64,000 nt of DNA. Origin: CAIWTU01 sp963815135. Lineage in GTDB: Bacteria > Desulfobacterota > Desulfuromonadia > Geobacterales > Geobacteraceae. The stretch's first letter is position 1, and each line of letters starts with the position of its first letter. Below, one piece after another: positions 10,814 to 19,207 of the stretch. Made by a program: the position numbers and the translations under genes. The stretch spans positions 372,001 to 436,000 of the forward strand of contig CAWFFO010000008.1 of the NCBI GenBank assembly GCA_963815135.1, written 5' to 3'. The notes under the pieces were generated by a model. That model was given only the letters and a program-made list of their open reading frames with translations. It made no database searches and was not told the DNA's origin.

Positions 10814-12073
10814 ATGAAGAAAAGGCGGAACAGGACCTCTGCCAGCGACAGGCGGCCGGAGGTGAGGCTGGCGAAACTCAACAGGTGCCTGCTCAGTTTC
10901 GGATCGGATTCCGACGAAAACATTAATCTCCTGGTGGCTCTTTGTGGAGAGGAGCTGGAAGGGGCATGCGCCTTGTATAACCGGAGCGTGGACGGTATGC
11001 TGTGCGCCGTGGGGCAGTGGCGAACCCCTGCCGATTTCGTTGCCGTAGACAAGTCTGAAGGCCATATATGCTGGGATGTTATACGTGGCAGCAGGGACAG
11101 ACTTTGTCTTGTCCGTAATCTTCCCGATACGGTATATGCGGAAACCGACCCCAATGTGACCCGCTACTGCCTGAGAACCTATTTCGGCAAGGCGGTTTCT
11201 TTTGGTGGTGTAAATATAGGATCCCTGTGCGTGGTGTATCAGGATGACCGTGTCCCCAGCAGGGAAGACGGCGAATTTCTCGAGATTCTGGCTTCCGCCA
11301 TCGGGGTGGAGGAAAAGCGGAGAAACGCAGAAGATGAGATTCTGAGACTGAACAGCGAGCTGGAAAATCGGGTCGCGGAACGCACCGTGCAGTTGCAGGC
11401 CGCCAATAACGAGCTGGAATCATTCAGCTATTCGGTTTCACATGATCTCCATACATCGCTGATGATCCTCGACGGATTTACCCGCCAATTGGTCAAGCAG
11501 TATTCCGGCCAGCTGGACGAGAATGGCAGGTATTATCTTCAGAGACTTAATGCGGCAAGTCAGCGAATGAAGCAGCTTACCGATTCCTTTCTCAGATTGT
11601 CGCATGTTTCGCGTGGTGAATTGAGACGAGAGTCGATCGATCTGAGCGCGCTGGCCATGATTGTTGCCACGGACCTCAGACAGTCGGAACCGGAACGCAG
11701 GGCCGTGTTTGTTATAGAGCCATCCATGAAGGCGAAGGGAGACAAGCGTCTGGTAAAAGTTGTCCTGGAAAATCTGCTGGGCAATTCCTGGAAATATTCT
11801 CAAAAAAAAGAGGAAGCAATTATCGAGTTCGGTTCCGTTGACATTGACGGGCAGAAAACGTTTTTTGTCCGGGACAACGGGGTCGGTTTCGACATGAGCT
11901 ACGCCGACAGGCTGTTCGGAGCCTTTCAGCGCCTGCACAACGAGGATGAATATGCCGGTCACGGGATCGGCCTTGCAACGGTTCAGAGGATATTGGAAAG
12001 ACATGCGGGGAGTATCAGGGCCCATGGCGAAGTCGGCAAAGGGGCGACCTTTTATTTTACTCTTCCGGGATAA
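10814..12073 (+). CDS. GAF-domain histidine kinase
   Basis: A soluble kinase of 419 residues from ATG 10814. I prefer this ATG to the in-frame one at 10799 because GGAG at 10801 lies eight bases before it. A GAF domain covers about residues 20-175, followed by a short coiled coil (about 180-205), HisKA with the acceptor histidine in VSHDLHTSLMILDGF, and HATPase with NLLGNSWKYS, DNGVGFDM and GHGIGLATV. The HisKA/HATPase type resembles the output half of bacteriophytochromes. The GAF domain has no obvious bilin-attachment cysteine that I could assign. No partner response regulator is adjacent. Confidence 0.87.
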   Translation: MKKRRNRTSASDRRPEVRLAKLNRCLLSFGSDSDENINLLVALCGEELEGACALYNRSVDGMLCAVGQWRTPADFVAVDKSEGHICWDVIRGSRDRLCLVRNLPDTVYAETDPNVTRYCLRTYFGKAVSFGGVNIGSLCVVYQDDRVPSREDGEFLEILASAIGVEEKRRNAEDEILRLNSELENRVAERTVQLQAANNELESFSYSVSHDLHTSLMILDGFTRQLVKQYSGQLDENGRYYLQRLNAASQRMKQLTDSFLRLSHVSRGELRRESIDLSALAMIVATDLRQSEPERRAVFVIEPSMKAKGDKRLVKVVLENLLGNSWKYSQKKEEAIIEFGSVDIDGQKTFFVRDNGVGFDMSYADRLFGAFQRLHNEDEYAGHGIGLATVQRILERHAGSIRAHGEVGKGATFYFTLPG

Positions 12074-12167
12074 CCGAAAATTGAATAATGTAAAATAAAC
12101 GCGGATGTTCACGATATAAAGGCTCAAAGACTGGATTGGTGAAACATTTTTATCAGGGCAGGTTTTT

Positions 12168-13094
12168 ATGAATGATGCAATCTCATTGCAATCCATAACC
12201 AAGGTTTTCAATGGCCTGCAGGCAGTTGACCAGGTTAGTCTCGCTGTCGAACGGGGAATTATTTTCGGCCTCCTGGGCCCCAACGGTGCGGGAAAGACCA
12301 CTCTCATCAAAATCCTGACGACGCTGATGCGTCCCACTTCCGGCAAGGCTTTTGTCGAGGGGCACGATGTCATGACCGACGGAAAGGCGGTGAGAAGGAT
12401 AATCGGGGTGGTGCCGCAGGAAAACAACCTGGACCGTTATCTGACCGCAAGGGAAAACCTCATTCTCCATGCACGCATGCATGGCATTCCGTCCAGGGAA
12501 TACAACCCCAGGATCGACCAGCTCATGGAGCTGACCGGGCTTGCCGGTCGCCAGCACGATTTTCCGGATACCTTTTCGGGGGGAATGCAGCGCAGACTGG
12601 TAGCAATACGGGCGCTTGTCCACAATCCGCTGGTGTTGTTTCTCGACGAGCCGACCACGGGTCTGGATCCACAGTCGCGCCGCGCACTCTGGGATTATAT
12701 TCAGTCCCTCAGGACGAAAATGACCATATTCCTTACCACGCACTACATGGATGAGGCGGATGCCCTGTGCGACCGGATCGTCATCATGGATCACGGCAAA
12801 TCTCTGGTAGACGGGACCGCCGCACAGCTGAAAGAAGCCTTCGCCCATGCCCATGTCTACGAGCTCGAATTCAGGTCGGGTTCGGACAGATATGAGGAAG
12901 TGCTGAGGCTTCTTCCCTTTGTGAAAATCCTGGAAAGGAAAAAAAACAGGTTCATGCTGGAACTGGATGGCGAAGAAAGCCTCAAGCCGCTCATGGACAA
13001 TATCGACAGCCTGGACATAAAATGCGTCTGTCTCCGGGAACCTTCCCTGGAGGATGTTTTTATCGAGCTGACGGGAAGAAAGGTAAGAGAATGA
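12168..13094 (+). CDS. ABC transporter ATP-binding protein (DrrA/NodI type)
   Basis: A 308-residue ATPase of an ABC-2 exporter. Walker A GPNGAGKTT (about residue 40), signature SGGMQRRL, Walker B LVLFLDEPTTGLD and the switch histidine in LTTHYMDEADALCD are all present. The extended C-terminal region after residue 230 is typical of the DrrA/NodI group that pumps drugs, lipids or oligosaccharides. It pairs with the permease gene 103 nt downstream. The start ATG 12168 has the weak site GGCAGG upstream. The substrate cannot be deduced. Confidence 0.93.
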   Translation: MNDAISLQSITKVFNGLQAVDQVSLAVERGIIFGLLGPNGAGKTTLIKILTTLMRPTSGKAFVEGHDVMTDGKAVRRIIGVVPQENNLDRYLTARENLILHARMHGIPSREYNPRIDQLMELTGLAGRQHDFPDTFSGGMQRRLVAIRALVHNPLVLFLDEPTTGLDPQSRRALWDYIQSLRTKMTIFLTTHYMDEADALCDRIVIMDHGKSLVDGTAAQLKEAFAHAHVYELEFRSGSDRYEEVLRLLPFVKILERKKNRFMLELDGEESLKPLMDNIDSLDIKCVCLREPSLEDVFIELTGRKVRE

Positions 13095-13197
13095 AACTAT
13101 GCTGTCCGACGTTCATTGATCAACGTCTGTCGATGAAGAGTATGCCTGCGGGGTTCGAAACACTGTGTCTGGTGGAGCAGATCGCACGAGGCACACA

Positions 13198-13953
13198 ATG
13201 CTGAGGGGCGCCGTTTCCATATGGCGAAGGGAAATGCTTGTTTTCCGCCGGAGTGTCTTCTCCGAGCTTCTGGCGGTAATTGCCTATCCCCTGACCCTCT
13301 ACCTGGCATTCGGCATCGGTTTGAAGGGATACATTTCCAATGTGGAAGGAATTCCCTATGCCATTTTCATTGCCCCCGGCCTCATTTCCATGACCGCGGT
13401 TAACGCGGCCTTCGACGAAAGCGCCTGGAGCATGTGGTTCCACCGGAAGGTCCAGCATACCATCGAGGAGTATCGGGTCAATCCCATTACCGTGTACGAT
13501 ATAGTTATCGGCAAGATTCTTTGCGGGTTTTCCCACGGCGCCATAAAAGGAATAGTGGTCGCCCTGGTGATTTTTCTGCTCACGCCATTCCGTTTTCAAC
13601 TTATTCACATACTTACCTATCTGTTTTTCATCATTACAGGTTCCATGATTTTTTCCTGTATCGGCACCATCTGCGGGACCATTATAGACAAGCCGGAAAA
13701 TATCGGCAGAATGCAGGGAGTAATAATCGTTCCGCTCATTTTCATGTCGGGAATTTTTTTTCCCCTCTCCTCCTATCCTTCCAAGGTTCTTCCGTTTATT
13801 AAACTCTTGCCCACCACCGCCATTTTCGAAGGGGCGCGGCTGGCCCTGCTGTCGGGGGAGCTGCGAGCACGCTATGCCCTGACGGTTATCGTGACTGCTT
13901 TACTTTCCTTTGTCCTTGCGGTTGTTATTTTCAACCGGAAAATTGAAGAATAG
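13198..13953 (+). CDS. ABC-2 type permease
   Basis: A 251-residue inner-membrane protein with about six hydrophobic helices, the membrane half of the exporter encoded just upstream. The conserved ABC-2 region contains FMSGIFFPLSSYP before the last helices. I place the start at ATG 13198, preceded by CGAGG at about 13186-13190; the in-frame GTG at 13165 would add eleven polar residues and lacks a good ribosome site. A 37-codon reading frame overlaps the 3' end of the ATPase gene (ATG at 13091) and covers the gap between the two genes; it shows no recognisable features. Confidence 0.88.
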   Translation: MLRGAVSIWRREMLVFRRSVFSELLAVIAYPLTLYLAFGIGLKGYISNVEGIPYAIFIAPGLISMTAVNAAFDESAWSMWFHRKVQHTIEEYRVNPITVYDIVIGKILCGFSHGAIKGIVVALVIFLLTPFRFQLIHILTYLFFIITGSMIFSCIGTICGTIIDKPENIGRMQGVIIVPLIFMSGIFFPLSSYPSKVLPFIKLLPTTAIFEGARLALLSGELRARYALTVIVTALLSFVLAVVIFNRKIEE

Positions 13954-13956
13954 GGG

Positions 13957-13978
13957 CTGTTCCGAACAGGGCTTTTTC
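13957..13978 (+). terminator. Weak terminator-like hairpin after the ABC permease
   Basis: CTGTT CCG AACAG forms a five-base-pair stem with a three-base loop, four bases past the permease stop, followed by GGGC and five T. The stem is short, so efficiency is doubtful. Confidence 0.35.
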
Positions 13979-14130
13979 GGTGGGAAGGCTCTTCGGTTCA
14001 TTTCGGTTTGCTTGACAGTCGATTATGGTTTACAGTACTTTTTGCCGCACAAACGCTTTTCTTTTCGGTTCTGACTTATCAATAGATTTTTTCGAAAATT
14101 CAAGTTCTGCGAGGATGGTAGAAACAGACG

Positions 14131-14775
14131 ATGACACCTAGACAAATTGCGTCAATTTTTATGATTGCCGTTACCTTTATAATATTAAGTCATTTTTACC
14201 TGGATAGGGAAATTGCCGGGTTTTGCGCTGAAATGCTTAGAAAAAAAAATCTGCTGTCCAGGTTCGCCTCCGACATTCCGGATCTCCTTTTGCCGGTATC
14301 GATTGTATTTACAGTTACCAGCTGGGTGTTTTACTCCTGGCTCGTCAGCAAGGGAAAAGGCGGCGCCTGCCAGCGGTTCTTTCATTTGACCGGCTGGACG
14401 GTTCCGGTATCATTTCTTGCCAAAACCGCCTTCAAGGACATCTTCGGAAGCGTAAATACACGCTATTGGCTGCTTCACCGTGATCAGTTCGGCTTTCACT
14501 GGTTTAACAGCAGAAGTGAATTCAGCGGTTTCCCTTCCGGTCATATGATGATATTCACTGTTATCATTATTGCCTTGTGGCGGTTTTTTCCCCGTTCCCG
14601 TGCCATTGGTGCGGTATTTCTCCTGCTGTTGGCTGCAGCCCTGATCATTACCGATTACCACTTTCTCAGCGACGTCGTAGCCGGCACCCTGCTGGCTGTC
14701 CTTGTGGATGTTTCCGTTTTCAACCTTCTTTTTTCTAAAAAGGAAAAGTGCCGGGAATTATCCGATAAGTATTGA
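14131..14775 (+). CDS. PAP2-family membrane phosphatase
   Basis: A 214-residue membrane protein with about six helices. The PAP2 catalytic motifs appear as KTAFKDIFGSVNTR (lysine and arginine, lacking the usual proline after the arginine), PSGHMM (active-site histidine) and the distal block DYHFLSDVVAG with the second histidine and aspartate. PAP2 enzymes remove phosphate from membrane lipid phosphates such as undecaprenyl pyrophosphate or phosphatidic acid. GAGGA lies about 16 nt before the ATG. Its 3' end overlaps the convergent DUF445 gene by 18 nt. Confidence 0.88.
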   Translation: MTPRQIASIFMIAVTFIILSHFYLDREIAGFCAEMLRKKNLLSRFASDIPDLLLPVSIVFTVTSWVFYSWLVSKGKGGACQRFFHLTGWTVPVSFLAKTAFKDIFGSVNTRYWLLHRDQFGFHWFNSRSEFSGFPSGHMMIFTVIIIALWRFFPRSRAIGAVFLLLLAAALIITDYHFLSDVVAGTLLAVLVDVSVFNLLFSKKEKCRELSDKY

Positions 14776-16038
14776 GACGGAGTGAATCAACAGCCCTATC
14801 ATACCGCCGACCAGCGTTCCGTTCATTCGTATGAACTGCAGGTCGGACCCGATGCTCAGCTCTATTTCGCTGACGAAGTCATCGTCCTCCCATTGCTTGA
14901 TGGTTCCCGAAATATGTTTTACGAATCCGGATCGCAGGCCGTCAGCGTAATTCCTGACTATCATTTCAAGATGTTCGTTTATGGAGTTTTTCAGGTCATC
15001 GCTTTTCGATAAAGTTTTGCCGAAACCTTTGGCTGCATCGGATATCCTGGTCCGGATCGTTGAATCCTGCCTGTCGAGGTCTTCGCGCAGCCAGTTTTTC
15101 AGGTCGCTCCAGAGAGCATTTACATACTCGTTATAAGTCGGATTTTCGACGAGTTCATGCTTGAAGGCTTCGATCCTGCCTCTCAGATTGTCGTCGTTTT
15201 TCAGCCTGTAGACCAGGTCAGTCACCGATTTGTCAAAAGTATTTCTGAGTTCGTGTTCGGGATCGGCGTTGACTTCCTGTATGAATGCGTTGATTCTTTT
15301 CGCGATCTTCTCTCCTGCGCCCTGCAGGAACTGGTCGCGGTTGGGGATCATTCTGCTCAAAAGCGGATATTCATTGTTGGCCCATTTATCGATGGCGGAA
15401 GCGATTTTACCCTGAGACTCAGGAATTTCAGTCCATTCGGCCACCTTTTTCAGTATTTCGTCAAGGACGGATTGATGACGGTTGTCCTTTCTCAGGAAAT
15501 CAAGCAGCTGCCCCGCGGAAGTTGAGAGGTCGATTTTCTCGACCCTGTTGTTAATAACGGCACTGAGCATCTTCCGCACCCGTTCGTCATTGATAAAATC
15601 CAGTGATTCTGACAGGATGCGGGTCAATGCCGCGGCCGCCGCATCGGCATTTTTATCCAGAGACAGATAATCCGAGAGGCGCTGGGCAGGATTCAGACCG
15701 CGTAATTTGCTCACCAATGCTTCAGTTGCCAGGAATTTGTCCCGGATGAAATGAGCCAGACTGTCGGCGATTGCATTTTTCTTGTTGGGTACGATGGCCG
15801 TATGGGGTATCGGAACTCCCATGGGATGTCTGAAAAGCGCAACCACCGCGAACCAGTCGGCAAGTGCGCCTATCATGGCTGCTTCGGAAAAAGCGGAGAC
15901 CCATTCCCAGTATCCGAGTCCTTTTTGCAAGTGCGCGATAACAAACAGTATTGCGGCTACCACCATCAGCCCGCCGGCTATCGCCTTGTTTCTGCGTAAA
16001 ATTCTTCTTTTATTTTCCACGTTTTTCACCTTGCTCAT
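14758..16038 (-). CDS. DUF445 family membrane protein (YjiN-like)
   Basis: About 426 residues. After a basic N-terminus there are two hydrophobic segments (about 17-35 and 45-70), the second within the conserved DUF445 signature EAAMIGALADWFAVVALFRH followed by PIPHTAIVPNKK. The middle is long and helical, and a C-terminal hydrophobic segment (GTLVGGMIGLLIHSVSILIG) ends the protein. Family members are inner-membrane proteins of unknown function. I use ATG at complement(16036-16038); an in-frame TTG five codons earlier (16053) is also possible. Confidence 0.87.
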   Translation of the reverse strand: MSKVKNVENKRRILRRNKAIAGGLMVVAAILFVIAHLQKGLGYWEWVSAFSEAAMIGALADWFAVVALFRHPMGVPIPHTAIVPNKKNAIADSLAHFIRDKFLATEALVSKLRGLNPAQRLSDYLSLDKNADAAAAALTRILSESLDFINDERVRKMLSAVINNRVEKIDLSTSAGQLLDFLRKDNRHQSVLDEILKKVAEWTEIPESQGKIASAIDKWANNEYPLLSRMIPNRDQFLQGAGEKIAKRINAFIQEVNADPEHELRNTFDKSVTDLVYRLKNDDNLRGRIEAFKHELVENPTYNEYVNALWSDLKNWLREDLDRQDSTIRTRISDAAKGFGKTLSKSDDLKNSINEHLEMIVRNYADGLRSGFVKHISGTIKQWEDDDFVSEIELSIGSDLQFIRMNGTLVGGMIGLLIHSVSILIG

Positions 16039-16053
16039 GAATTTTTCATCCAA

Positions 16054-16416
16054 TGACTTCGAATGAAAGGTTTTACACCAGCTTTTGCTTTCCTGTCAAC
16101 CTAAGTATAAGAATTCCTGTAATTCCCGTTTAGAGAATTATCCCAAAAACGGCAGTCGGAGGTGTCCGCAGTAAGCAACTCAGGCCTGGTTCGTTGCAGC
16201 TCTTGGCGAAATGGAGTGTGGACAGCCGATATTGTCTGAACCCGAAGGGTTAGTTTATCAGCTGTAGCGAAATGAGCTTAGAGCAGCAGAAACAGGCCTC
16301 CGGAGCGAACGGAGGATGTCTGCAACTGCCGAATCAAGAATTATCCGTCTGGTGATTTGCAGTTTGACAGGGTATGATGGAATCAGGTTTGGAAACAATA
16401 CGAAAAGGAGAACAAG
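16054..16416. other. Divergent intergenic region with several hairpins
   Basis: This 363-nt gap lies between the divergent DUF445 and RRM genes and has no plausible coding frame. Between 16221 and 16323 there are three stem-loops: GACA/TGTC at 16221-16236; AACCC-GAA-GGGTT at 16239-16251; and a composite hairpin with outer GCAG/CTGC (16286-16289, 16320-16323), ACA/TGT, and inner CCTCCG/CGGAGG (16297-16302, 16310-16315). It could be a structured 5' leader of the RRM gene or a small RNA. A TTGACA at 16364-16369 has no convincing partner box. Confidence 0.5.
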
Positions 16417-16740
16417 ATGGCAAGAGAGTTGTATGTGGGACATATCTCGTATGATGCCACCGAAGAAGATCTGCGGCGAAGCTTTGCCGTGGCCGGGACG
16501 GTCACTTCGGTTCACATTATTACCGATCCGGTGACCGGCAAGTCGAAAGGTTGCGCCTATGTGCGGATGTCAAGCGACAGTGAGGTCAGGGAGGCGATAG
16601 AATGTCTGGATGGTGCCTTGCTGGGAGGTCTGATAATTTCCGTAAGCGAGGCTGTTCCGCAAAAGAAACAGGGAGGCCAGCCTGGTGGGACGAAAAGGAC
16701 ATCCCGTCCCGGTAGCCGTTTCCGTCGTGGAGATAAATAA
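16417..16740 (+). CDS. Small RRM RNA-binding protein
   Basis: A 107-residue single-RRM protein. RNP2 is LYVGHI (residues 5-10) and RNP1 is KGCAYVRM (44-51), followed by the expected second helix and last strand. The tail (82-107) is basic and rich in glycine and arginine (GTKRTSRPGSRFRRGDK), as in cold-inducible RRM proteins of cyanobacteria and deltaproteobacteria. RNP1 normally has an aromatic residue where this one has cysteine, and an aromatic last residue where this one has methionine. ATG 16417 follows AAGGAG by six bases. It probably acts as an RNA chaperone; the hairpin-rich leader upstream may be its own target (inference). Confidence 0.9.
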   Translation: MARELYVGHISYDATEEDLRRSFAVAGTVTSVHIITDPVTGKSKGCAYVRMSSDSEVREAIECLDGALLGGLIISVSEAVPQKKQGGQPGGTKRTSRPGSRFRRGDK

Positions 16741-16830
16741 TCCCGAATACGGAAAAAACTCCATGGAAACATGATTGCGCGCCGTGTTGTCCGTGTTGCC
16801 GGAACAGTTTCCGCTGCGCAGGAGGTGCAG

Positions 16831-16864
16831 GCACGGAGATACAAATGAATTTGTGTTTCCGTGC
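16831..16864. terminator. Strong hairpin between convergent genes
   Basis: Arms 16831-16846 and 16849-16864 pair over all 16 positions (two as G-U on the plus strand) with a two-base loop GA. TTTCC follows on the plus strand. It sits between the 3' end of the RRM gene and the 3' end of the convergent DedA-PAP2-LssY gene and could stop transcription from both sides. Confidence 0.65.
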
Positions 16865-16890
16865 TTTCCTGACAGATTGACTTTTCAGAC

Positions 16891-19011
16891 TCATTTCACA
16901 TTGATTAAATAGAAAAATCCGTCGGAAAAGTAGGGGTCACCGGTAAAACTCCTCCCTGACATGGGAGGAACGAACCGGAACCGGCGGTATGAATCAGTTT
17001 CGCCGCTTCGCAACAGGTCCGCGAGAAGCAGATCTCTGTCTCTATCCGGGTTGGGTCCCATTCTTGGGAAGATCCACCACTTGGTTCCCCTGATTGACGT
17101 TGCTATTCCCAGATAAATCCTGCGACCTTCTTGAGTAACGAATGTGGTTTTCCAGAGCCTGACCTCGAGCCTTCTTCTTATACCGCCTTTTGACACCGGT
17201 TTTACAAAACCCGATTCATTTACACTGTTTTTCCAGAAATAGGGCGTTATGGGGGCGGATGGATAACTTTCATTGAAAATATAGGCATTTACCGTTTTCG
17301 CAACCGTGAGGAATGTGACTTTATCGGTGGAGTGCCACCCGGCTTTATCGAATGCCCGGGCCAAAGTATTATCGTCATTTGCCGTGATGAGCAGGCTCAA
17401 CGGCTCCTGGCGTTCGCCGGAGATCGATTCAGTGTACCTGGGCAGGTCGTAATCTGAAAAGATGCTTACAGGGTTTGCGGCGGAAACAGTCGCCAGCCGT
17501 TCTTCCTGGGGGAGGAATCTGGATGGATTAAATGAGAAGGCGGAAAACAGGTAGAAACCCGCCACGGCGAGCAGGATCAGCGAGGTCAGAAGCTTTGTTT
17601 TCAGAGTTCCCGACAGCTCGACCTCCCGTTGAGGAACCGGTTGGAAAAGACTCAATTCGCTGATGCAGATTCCTATAATCAGCCAGAGCAGCCCCAGTAG
17701 GTATCCCCCAAGGACATCGCTGAGAAAATGAACTCCGAGATACAGTCTGCTGAAACCTATGGTCAGTATTGCCATTGCCGCGGCAAAAATGATATTCAGG
17801 CGTGTTTTCCATGTTTCAGTTTCCGTCCAGAGGAAATATGCGGTAAATCCGAACAACGCCATGGCTATGGTCGCATGACCGCTGGGGAAGGAAAAATAGG
17901 ATTCGCTGTATACGGCGAATCCGGCCGGCCTCGGACGATGAAGCGCTTCCTTGCCGAGCAGGATGAAAAGAAAGCTTCCCGCGAGCGTTATCCAGAGCGG
18001 AGCGACAAGTTTTAACCTGTTCCAGAGCCGGAATATGAGAGTCAGAGCAAGGGCGGAAGCGAGTACTATCTTGAATTTTCCGAGGACGGTTATCCAGAGA
18101 AATACTTTGACCAGGAGAGGACTTCGGTATACGAAAAGCAGGTTTTCGATGTTTTTGTCAACCGTGACGATGGTCTCCGAACGCAGGATATCATCGATGA
18201 CACCAAGGAATACCAGCAGGATATAAAAAAAGGCAATGACGAGAAGGGTCAGGGGCAGGCCGGTAAATTGGCGTGAATCCAGCCTGTTGCCCAGGTAGGC
18301 GAACAGACGCGGGTGATTCGCGACGAAGCGGCGGACAGCGGGTTTTTCTGCGAACGATCTGAATGCCGAAGAAATTATGGTACCGAGAAATGCAAACAAC
18401 TGCTTTCCTCTATGCAGAAGAAACCGCTTGAACAGGTAACCGCAAAGCAGGAATATTGCAGCGGCGGCGAGGAATACCCCGATACGCGTCGACCAGACTT
18501 CCACCAGCCGCCAGGCGTGGCCCAGGAAATAACCGAGAAGCAGGTGTGTCGTTGCCCAGAGAAAGGCACTGGCTATGTCCCAGGAATAGAATCTGGCCGG
18601 ATTCATGGCCGACAGCCCGGCGATAAAGGGGATTACGGCCCTTACCGGACCGACGAACCTGCCCAGGAAGATGCTCTTCGCACCATGCCTGCTGAAAAAA
18701 TCCTTTCCCTTTTCCAGGAAACCGGTCCTGAATATCCTGTTGTTATCACTGAAGAATCCTGTCCCCCTTTTGCCTAGATAATAACTGGCCGCATCGCCAA
18801 GCACCGCTCCGGCGACGGCGAACCATACCAGGTCGACGATGGAGAAATAACCATTTGCAGCAAGTGAACCGAATAATATTATGAAAAAGGTGCCGGGAAT
18901 CAATATGCCGACAAATGCCAGAGACTCCAGCATGGCGATCAGCAGCAGTATCCAGTAACCGAGAATATGGAAATGCTCAATTTTGGGAAGAATGTAATTG
19001 GTGAGGTCCAT
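16891..19011 (-). CDS. DedA-PAP2-LssY fusion membrane protein
   Basis: A 706-residue protein with three modules. Residues about 1-205 are a DedA/SNARE-associated domain with ILIPGTFFIILFG and GRFVGPVRAVIPF. Residues about 240-450 are a PAP2 phosphatase with KEALHRPRP, PSGHA and SRLYLGVHFLSDVLGG, so its catalytic residues are intact. A single hydrophobic segment (about 470-490) leads into a C-terminal LssY-type domain (about 510-706). DedA proteins take part in polyprenyl-phosphate or phospholipid translocation and PAP2 dephosphorylates such lipids, so the chain could couple dephosphorylation and recycling at the membrane (inference). The start ATG at complement(19009-19011) has the weak site CCGGA upstream. 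Confidence 0.88.
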   Translation of the reverse strand: MDLTNYILPKIEHFHILGYWILLLIAMLESLAFVGILIPGTFFIILFGSLAANGYFSIVDLVWFAVAGAVLGDAASYYLGKRGTGFFSDNNRIFRTGFLEKGKDFFSRHGAKSIFLGRFVGPVRAVIPFIAGLSAMNPARFYSWDIASAFLWATTHLLLGYFLGHAWRLVEVWSTRIGVFLAAAAIFLLCGYLFKRFLLHRGKQLFAFLGTIISSAFRSFAEKPAVRRFVANHPRLFAYLGNRLDSRQFTGLPLTLLVIAFFYILLVFLGVIDDILRSETIVTVDKNIENLLFVYRSPLLVKVFLWITVLGKFKIVLASALALTLIFRLWNRLKLVAPLWITLAGSFLFILLGKEALHRPRPAGFAVYSESYFSFPSGHATIAMALFGFTAYFLWTETETWKTRLNIIFAAAMAILTIGFSRLYLGVHFLSDVLGGYLLGLLWLIIGICISELSLFQPVPQREVELSGTLKTKLLTSLILLAVAGFYLFSAFSFNPSRFLPQEERLATVSAANPVSIFSDYDLPRYTESISGERQEPLSLLITANDDNTLARAFDKAGWHSTDKVTFLTVAKTVNAYIFNESYPSAPITPYFWKNSVNESGFVKPVSKGGIRRRLEVRLWKTTFVTQEGRRIYLGIATSIRGTKWWIFPRMGPNPDRDRDLLLADLLRSGETDSYRRFRFVPPMSGRSFTGDPYFSDGFFYLINVK

Positions 19012-19207
19012 GTCATGTTCCGGTCAAAATAAAATGTTTTCCTAAAATGGAATTATGCAGTATATATTGAATATGTGATACTTAACGCATATTCGAAGTT
19101 TTTTAAAGTATAGAATATTTCTCTGCTTTTGCCGGGTATTTGGAAAAACCCGCGGTATCAGAACCGTTCCTTGTGTTTTATATCAATTTCATTGTAGAAT
19201 CGGAAAC

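Noticed and set aside
13140..13165. GGGTTCGAAAC as a tRNA T-loop
   Set aside because: No acceptor stem or anticodon arm can be built around it.
13091..13204. 37-codon frame between the two ABC-2 transporter genes, with overlapping ATGA start
   Set aside because: No recognisable motif and no sign of conservation visible; kept only as a note in the permease entry.
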